NCBI GenBank assembly: GCA_964619885.1
Contig: CAZUGA010000060.1
Span: forward strand, 1-18,048
Reading direction: 5' to 3'
Source of the DNA: CAZUGA01 sp964619885
GTDB taxonomy: Bacteria; Pseudomonadota; Gammaproteobacteria; Methylococcales; UBA1147
DNA length: 18,048 bases
Shown: one piece after another, positions 13,655 through 18,048 of the stretch
How positions within the stretch are numbered: position 1 is the stretch's first letter
Layout of the letters: the number at the start of each line of letters is the position of its first letter
Notes under the pieces: generated by a model
The model's database searches: none
What the model was told of the DNA's origin: nothing
What the model saw: the letters and a program-made list of their open reading frames with translations, nothing else
Made by a program: the position numbers and the translations under genes

Positions 13655-16093
13655 ATGGCCCAGTCAAATACTAAAGTTGTTCCCTTTGGTCCTAAAGGCA
13701 ACGCTGCTGTTGCGCAACAAGGAAATGCAGCATCAAACCACGCGATCTCAGAGTGTAGAGAAGTATATTCTAAGTATATTACCAATATTCATCGTGACTT
13801 TTTCGATAAGGTTGATGATGAGTTGTTCACGCTCTCGGATAAAGCAGAATCAAGTACTTTGCAATCGGTATATTTCGATGCAATGCGTTTTGTTCGCAAG
13901 GAGCGAGATAAACTACAAATCAAATACGTTAAGAACGTATTAGAACAATATGATGGATTTTGGCAGAATCGTGGGCAATCGCCTCAAACTGAATTACCGC
14001 AAGAGAGTGATGAGGATAGTTTTTCGTTGGTCGAGAATGAAGATCTGGAAGAAGGTTTAGCTATCACGACGATGGTCGATAAGGGCCAGAAGTTATTTCA
14101 TACAGATCTATACGCACTGGATCGAAGATTTGGAGCTCTTTTGGGTGTAGAAATTATTGATAGGGAAGTAAACCCGGTGAGTCCTTTCAACGTATGTTAC
14201 GGTTTTGAAAATGTAATCAAACCGCTCGACGTCGAACTGGAAATTAAATTAGTCATTTACAAACTTTATGATCGTGTCGTATTGAGCCAATTAGGTGAAA
14301 TGTATAGCACGTTAAACACGGTATTGGTCAAAAATAGAGTTTTGACCAAATTACCAAAGCAGTCTAAGCGGGGGGGGCAGGTATCGCCAGGGATGTCGAG
14401 CGGCGCAAGCGGACATACAGCGGGTCAATTTGATTCAGATAATCTAGAAGCAGCTGCAGTTTTGGGGGCTCAGCAATCGGTTTCTGAAACTGCGGCCGAT
14501 TTGCGTATGTTTCAATCGTTGCAGTCCTTGTTGAGTGGGTGGCGGTCGCAAACGAGCACCGGATCTTCATTCCAGAGTGCTGGATTTAGCGGCCCAGCCT
14601 TCGAAACCAACGATGTTTTAAGTGCTCTATCAGAACTTCAACGTGTAGGGCTTATGCACAGTTCACCCGCATTTGAAACCGGGCATGAATTGAAATTATT
14701 TGTTTCAAATGAATTAAATAATCTACAGACAGGCGACGGAGCGCGACCGATAGGTACGTTGGAAGAAGATGTTATTGACATGGTCGCTATGATTTTTGAT
14801 TTTATCTTGGATGATAAAAATCTTCCTGATCCGGTAAAGGGATTGATCAGTCGATTGCAGATCCCGGTGATTAAAGCCGCTGTGTTGGAAAAGTCTTTTT
14901 TCGCAAAAAAACAGCATCCGGTACGTGAACTACTCAACAGCTTAGCCCGCGCGGGTGCCGGTTTGGATAACAAAGGTTGTGAGAACAGTCCGGTGTATAC
15001 CGAGATTGAATCCGTTGTAAATAGAGTGTTGAATGAATTTGACCAGGATATGTCACTTTTCGCGGCATTACTCACCGATTTCACAGCTTTTTTGGAGAAA
15101 GATGAGCAACGCAGTCGAATTATCGAAGAGCGGACTCGGCAGGTGACAGAAAGCAAAGAACAGTTGAATGTTGCAAAAAGTAAGGTTGCATATGAAATCG
15201 CGTCTCGAATGCAAGGCAAAGAGTTGCCAGTTATAGTTCGATCTTTTCTTGACGATACATGGAAAGACGTATTGTTATTAGCGTATCTGCGAAAGGATAA
15301 AGAATCGAAAGGTTGGAACAATTCTTTAGGGGTTGTTGATAGATTGGTGCAGAGTGTCCTAGTTCCCGCTGATGCCGATACTCGCCGTATGGCTTTACAG
15401 GATATTCCCCGATTGATTAAAGATATTCGAGTTGGTTTGGAGAATATCTCATTTGAGCCGCACAAAATGTCTGTTTTGTTCAAGGATTTAGAAGTCTGTC
15501 ATGTTGCGGCTTTAAGCGCGACGGGAAAAATACAGACCGAAGAGCCTAGTCCCACTTCAATCAACGATACGTTACCTGAGCAAGCGGTTGCTGCAAAGGT
15601 TGAAATGCCAATCGTTAAAGATGCGGCAATGGCGGCTGAGATAGAATCGTTAGCGGGCAGTTTGGCTGTTCTTGACGAATCGTTGTTCGAAACAGGAGAG
15701 AAAAGTACGACTGTTACGGATACAAAAGGAATCGATGAAATTGTGTTGGAATCCAGTTCAATTGGGGAACCGGTAGAAGCGCTGCAGGACGAGTTTTTAG
15801 AACGGGCCGAAGCATTGAATGTTGGACAATGGATATCGTTCACAAATGAAAAGGACGAGTTATCACGGGTGAAATTATCGTGGAAAAGCCCCATGACCTC
15901 TGTATGTGTGTTCGTGAATAAGAAAGGTGTCAAAGCTAAGGAGACTACGATCCTAGATTTAGCATCTGAGTTTCGTAGAGGGGCTGCAGTAGTGCTAGAA
16001 AATCCGTCGGTTCCAGTGATGGACCGTGCACTATCGGCGATGATGAAAACCTTTAATAAATCTGAAATGGAAGACCAGGGCTTGCCTGCTTAA
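13655..16093 (+). CDS. DUF1631 family protein (812 aa)
   Basis: The function is not established. I recognise the DUF1631 family by its layout. An N-terminal helical region (about 25-110) includes FDKVDDELFTLSDKA and YFDAMRFVRKERDK. The block SLVENEDLEEGLAIT follows, then ALDRRFGALLG and NPVSPFNVCYGFENV, a long helical middle, and an acidic Ser/Glu-rich linker (about 630-700). A C-terminal beta-rich domain (about 724-795) contains GQWISF, RVKLSWKSPM and FVNKKG, and looks PilZ-like; that comparison is inference. There is no signal peptide or membrane segment, so it is probably cytoplasmic. ATG at 13655 has an AAGGAGA site 7 nt upstream. A G8 run at 14370-14377 lies in a flexible Gly/Ser linker near residue 240; slippage would truncate the protein. 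It sits between ampD and nadC as in Pseudomonas. Confidence 0.88.
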   Translation: MAQSNTKVVPFGPKGNAAVAQQGNAASNHAISECREVYSKYITNIHRDFFDKVDDELFTLSDKAESSTLQSVYFDAMRFVRKERDKLQIKYVKNVLEQYDGFWQNRGQSPQTELPQESDEDSFSLVENEDLEEGLAITTMVDKGQKLFHTDLYALDRRFGALLGVEIIDREVNPVSPFNVCYGFENVIKPLDVELEIKLVIYKLYDRVVLSQLGEMYSTLNTVLVKNRVLTKLPKQSKRGGQVSPGMSSGASGHTAGQFDSDNLEAAAVLGAQQSVSETAADLRMFQSLQSLLSGWRSQTSTGSSFQSAGFSGPAFETNDVLSALSELQRVGLMHSSPAFETGHELKLFVSNELNNLQTGDGARPIGTLEEDVIDMVAMIFDFILDDKNLPDPVKGLISRLQIPVIKAAVLEKSFFAKKQHPVRELLNSLARAGAGLDNKGCENSPVYTEIESVVNRVLNEFDQDMSLFAALLTDFTAFLEKDEQRSRIIEERTRQVTESKEQLNVAKSKVAYEIASRMQGKELPVIVRSFLDDTWKDVLLLAYLRKDKESKGWNNSLGVVDRLVQSVLVPADADTRRMALQDIPRLIKDIRVGLENISFEPHKMSVLFKDLEVCHVAALSATGKIQTEEPSPTSINDTLPEQAVAAKVEMPIVKDAAMAAEIESLAGSLAVLDESLFETGEKSTTVTDTKGIDEIVLESSSIGEPVEALQDEFLERAEALNVGQWISFTNEKDELSRVKLSWKSPMTSVCVFVNKKGVKAKETTILDLASEFRRGAAVVLENPSVPVMDRALSAMMKTFNKSEMEDQGLPA
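14370..14377 (+). repeat. G8 homopolymer inside the DUF1631 gene
   Basis: Eight consecutive G encode the end of Arg239 and two glycines in a low-complexity linker. Adding one G leads to a TGA after about 19 codons; losing one leads to a TAG after about 24 codons. It is the longest G tract in the window and a candidate slippage site. Confidence 0.6.
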
Positions 16094-16269
16094 GCCTCGT
16101 TCAATATCGAAATGATTTCTGCCGGTTTTATATTTCTCAAGTTTTGATGTTCCACGCGAGATTACTGTAATTTATCCGGTAGTTGTTAATTCTTACCTAA
16201 TTGTACTTTGTGGGTCTGTATTGATTTGAAGTCAATGTACGATCGGCTAGCTTTGAGTGTAGTGTAGGT

Positions 16270-16298
16270 TTCAGACACTTAGGGTGCTATGCGATAAT
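16270..16298 (+). promoter_or_regulatory. Probable extended -10 promoter for nadC
   Basis: TGC-GATAAT (TG at 16290-16291, -10 at 16293-16298) forms an extended -10. A weak -35 TTCAGA (16270-16275) lies 17 nt upstream. Transcription would start near 16305, about 25 nt before the nadC ATG. The rest of the gap 16094-16269 shows no gene. Confidence 0.45.
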
Positions 16299-16330
16299 TC
16301 AGCTTCGTTCCAATTTTCCTCGGTATTTCC

Positions 16331-17176
16331 ATGCAGTTTAATGAAAAAAATTTGGTTAACCTTGACCAAATAACGCAATTTTTGGCGGAAGATGTGGGTT
16401 CCGGGGATTTGACTTCGTCGATAATACCCGAACATGTTCTTGCGTCCGCCAGTGTTATCACGCGGGATCAAATGGTCTTTTGCGGCCAAGCCTGGTTTTC
16501 TCAAATATTCGCAGTATTGGATTCTACAATTACAATTGATTGGCATGTTTCCGATGGGGAAGAGGTCGAAGCGGGTCATAAATTGTGTGATCTGCAGGGA
16601 CCGGCCAGACCCTTATTGACTGGGGAAAGAGTGGCATTAAATATAACTCAAACGTTATCGGCCACCGCGACTATATCGCGTAAATATGCTGATGCGATTC
16701 AGGGATGCAAGACAAAGATATTGGATACGAGGAAAACTCTTCCAGGGCTACGTAATGCTCAAAAATACGCAGTACGATGTGGCGGGTGCGTGAATCATCG
16801 ATTTGGACTATATGACGGAATTTTAATTAAGGAAAATCATGTTACCGCTGCGGGTTCAATCGTCAATGCGGTAAAGTTGGCTAAATTATCGAGTCGTACG
16901 ATGCCGGTTGAAGTAGAAGTTGAATCGATTAATGAGTTAATTCAGGCAAATGAAGCCGATGCGGATAGAGTGTTGTTGGATAATTTTAGTTTGGATATGA
17001 TGCGTGAAGCAGTGTTGGTTAATCTTGGCAAAGCCGAATTAGAAGCCTCTGGAAATATAAGTTTGGATAACCTTCGTGAAATCGCGGAAACGGGGGTCGA
17101 TTTTATTTCTGTTGGTGCGTTAACCAAAAACATTACAGCGATTGATCTTTCAATGAGGGTTCGGTTTCTCAATTAA
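16331..17176 (+). CDS. nadC: Nicotinate-nucleotide pyrophosphorylase (quinolinate phosphoribosyltransferase)
   Basis: NadC converts quinolinate and PRPP to nicotinate mononucleotide, CO2 and PPi in de novo NAD synthesis. The 281-residue protein has EDVGSGDLTS (20-29), the N-terminal alpha/beta sandwich, GERVALNI (98-105), DTRKTLPGLR (132-141), Lys145, NHR (155-157), KENH (167-170), EVEVES (194-199), DNFS (217-220), SGNIS (240-244) and SVGALT (260-265). All expected binding residues are present. One oddity is that the usual CGGG before NHR reads CGGCV, with Cys153 in place of the third glycine. The start ATG has no strong ribosome site, but a good promoter lies close by. Proximity to ampD is common in gammaproteobacteria; here DUF1631 lies between. 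Confidence 0.96.
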   Translation: MQFNEKNLVNLDQITQFLAEDVGSGDLTSSIIPEHVLASASVITRDQMVFCGQAWFSQIFAVLDSTITIDWHVSDGEEVEAGHKLCDLQGPARPLLTGERVALNITQTLSATATISRKYADAIQGCKTKILDTRKTLPGLRNAQKYAVRCGGCVNHRFGLYDGILIKENHVTAAGSIVNAVKLAKLSSRTMPVEVEVESINELIQANEADADRVLLDNFSLDMMREAVLVNLGKAELEASGNISLDNLREIAETGVDFISVGALTKNITAIDLSMRVRFLN

Positions 17177-17196
17177 TGTCTTGCTGAGAAGTGTCT

Positions 17197-17214
17197 GACA
17201 ATTCAATTATTGTC
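17197..17214. terminator. Weak inverted repeat between convergent nadC and the right-end gene
   Basis: GACAAT (17197-17202) and ATTGTC (17209-17214) form a 6-bp inverted repeat with a 6-nt loop in the 44-bp gap between two convergent genes. It is AT-rich and lacks a T tract, so it is at best a weak bidirectional terminator. Confidence 0.25.
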
Positions 17215-17220
17215 GAGGGA

Positions 17221-18048
17221 TTATCTGAAATCCTTATTGAAATTTTGCTTAGCCTTTCTCACGTTGGGATCTGAAAACAGATTAGAGTTTGGTTCAGTTT
17301 TTGGTTTGGATTTCGTTTGGTTTTGTGGGTTGGGTTTTCCATTGGGATTTAATTGGGATTTCTTTTTGGATTTCGATTTTGGGATCGGGATCGAAATGGA
17401 GCCAGTATTGGTCCCGGTAGATGCAGGCGACTGAATTGGTTTGGAGGCCAATCCTGATTTTCCTGTACTGAAGACTTTAATTGTTCGGGAACCGCCGGTG
17501 ACGACAAAAGTAGCCAGGCCTGATGGACTAACCTTAAGATTTTGGGTGCTTTCGTTTAGCGATAGGACCCATTTCAGATCCGGGTTAAGATCGGCTAAAT
17601 AAACTTTAGTCTTAGTTGTGGTGTTGACGTTCATGCCAAAACCGGATTGAAATAAGCGCAGTTTCGATAAATTGTGCAACTGATTCGGGTTGTGAGCCGC
17701 TTTTCCGTTACTTTTACTACCGGTGGGTTTTAGGGCCACCGGATTTTCATTGATGCTATATGGTAAGGGTCCAGAATTTGCATTAAAAATCGCCAATGTA
17801 CTGTCGGTGCCGTTTTTAACCAAAACGGCTTGAGCCTGTTCGCCCGCCTTGGCCTTAAACTGGGTCGCACTCAGTGGTCCCCCAGTATGTACCACATTCA
17901 GCAGGGTTTGCCAGCCACTGGTTTGATTGGGAATCAAGCGTAATTGATAAGCACGCTCACTGGGTGCGATAGTGCCTGGTAGTCCCAAAGTGCTTTCGTC
18001 ATAAAACGCGGTGCTGTAATTGGATGAAAGAAAAGATTTCAGACGAAC
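17221..18048 (-). CDS. Partial CDS: C-terminal 275 aa of a protein with beta-rich region and Lys/Asn/Pro-rich tail
   Basis: The frame is open to the right edge of the window and ends with TAA at 17221-17223, so the N-terminus is missing; the TTG near 17988 is internal, not a start. The first 190 or so residues have alternating short hydrophobic stretches (LRLIPN, LLNVVHTG, AQAVLVKNG, LAIFNA, KVYLADLNPDLKW, LATFVVTGG) like a beta-sandwich. The rhythm resembles C-terminal modules of secreted polysaccharide-acting proteins such as the heparinase II/III group; this is a weak inference. The last 65 residues are low-complexity and basic, rich in Ser, Lys, Asn and Pro (SKSKKKS, NGKPNPQNQ). It is convergent with nadC. 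Cellular location and function cannot be settled without the N-terminus. Confidence 0.75.
   Translation of the reverse strand, partial: VRLKSFLSSNYSTAFYDESTLGLPGTIAPSERAYQLRLIPNQTSGWQTLLNVVHTGGPLSATQFKAKAGEQAQAVLVKNGTDSTLAIFNANSGPLPYSINENPVALKPTGSKSNGKAAHNPNQLHNLSKLRLFQSGFGMNVNTTTKTKVYLADLNPDLKWVLSLNESTQNLKVSPSGLATFVVTGGSRTIKVFSTGKSGLASKPIQSPASTGTNTGSISIPIPKSKSKKKSQLNPNGKPNPQNQTKSKPKTEPNSNLFSDPNVRKAKQNFNKDFR
17285..17400. repeat. Degenerate short repeats encoding the low-complexity tail
   Basis: The plus strand shows repeated variants of TTTGGATTT, GGTTTTG and GGGATTT in succession; the minus strand encodes alternating Lys, Pro, Asn and Ser. It looks like a decayed short tandem repeat, or strong composition bias, rather than a precise array. 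Confidence 0.45.

Noticed and set aside
14638..15483. 281-codon open frame on the minus strand inside the DUF1631 gene
   Set aside because: It is antisense to a gene with an excellent ribosome site and recognisable family blocks; its translation is Ser/Arg/Ile-rich without domains and typical of a shadow frame.
15499..15933. 144-codon minus-strand frame opposite the DUF1631 C-terminus
   Set aside because: Low-complexity Ser/Thr-rich shadow of the acidic linker, with no start context or domain.
17210..17434. Plus-strand Phe/Gly/Leu-rich frame (74 codons) after nadC
   Set aside because: It is the complement of the low-complexity tail of the right-end gene; its Phe-Gly richness reflects the Lys/Asn/Pro codons opposite.
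1..18048. CRISPR array, insertion sequence, rRNA or riboswitch
   Set aside because: No regularly spaced direct repeats, transposase frame, terminal inverted repeats or rRNA sequence were seen. The ribF leader shows no FMN-aptamer-like conserved blocks that I can recognise.

Overview
This window reads as chromosome of a moderately AT-rich gammaproteobacterium. The layout resembles Pseudomonas-type housekeeping neighbourhoods: ispB divergent from rplU-rpmA-obgE-proB, rpsT divergent from murJ-ribF-ileS-lspA, and ampD divergent from a DUF1631 gene plus nadC. The left end is accessory DNA: the terminal part of an element integrated at a tRNA-Pro gene. I assign families by reading protein motifs; no database search was possible, and genus cannot be given.

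Region 1 (1-1993) is the edge of an integrative element. Four closely packed or overlapping genes point rightward: a 57-aa Cys-containing protein, a very basic 111-aa protein, an excisionase-like helix-turn-helix protein, and an intact tyrosine recombinase. The integrase stop codon lies one base from the CCA end of a tRNA-Pro(CGG) on the opposite strand. The xis-int-att order is lambda-like. The other end of the element lies left of the window.

Region 2 (1995-6446) is core chromosome. tRNA-Pro sits 2 nt behind ispB (polyprenyl diphosphate synthase) and is probably co-transcribed with it. Back-to-back sigma70-type promoters separate ispB from rplU-rpmA (ribosomal proteins L21 and L27). A strong intrinsic terminator follows rpmA and ends about 10 nt before the start of obgE (ribosome-assembly GTPase), which overlaps proB (glutamate 5-kinase). 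rpsT (S20) follows on the minus strand.

Region 3 (6627-12695) is murJ (lipid II flippase), ribF (FMN/FAD synthesis), ileS (isoleucyl-tRNA synthetase) and lspA (lipoprotein signal peptidase). ribF-ileS-lspA are tightly spaced. lspA is followed by a convergent ampD rather than the fkpB-ispH pair often found there.

Region 4 (12761-17176) is ampD (cytoplasmic anhydro-muropeptide amidase), a 339-bp regulatory gap, an 812-aa DUF1631 protein carrying a G8 homopolymer in a linker, and nadC (NAD synthesis). Region 5 (17221-18048) is the C-terminal part of a minus-strand gene of uncertain function with a Lys/Asn/Pro-rich tail; it runs off the window.

I found no CRISPR array, insertion sequence, rRNA or obvious defence system. 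The least explained parts are the small genes of the element edge, the DUF1631 gene with its G tract and its leader, and the truncated gene at the right end.
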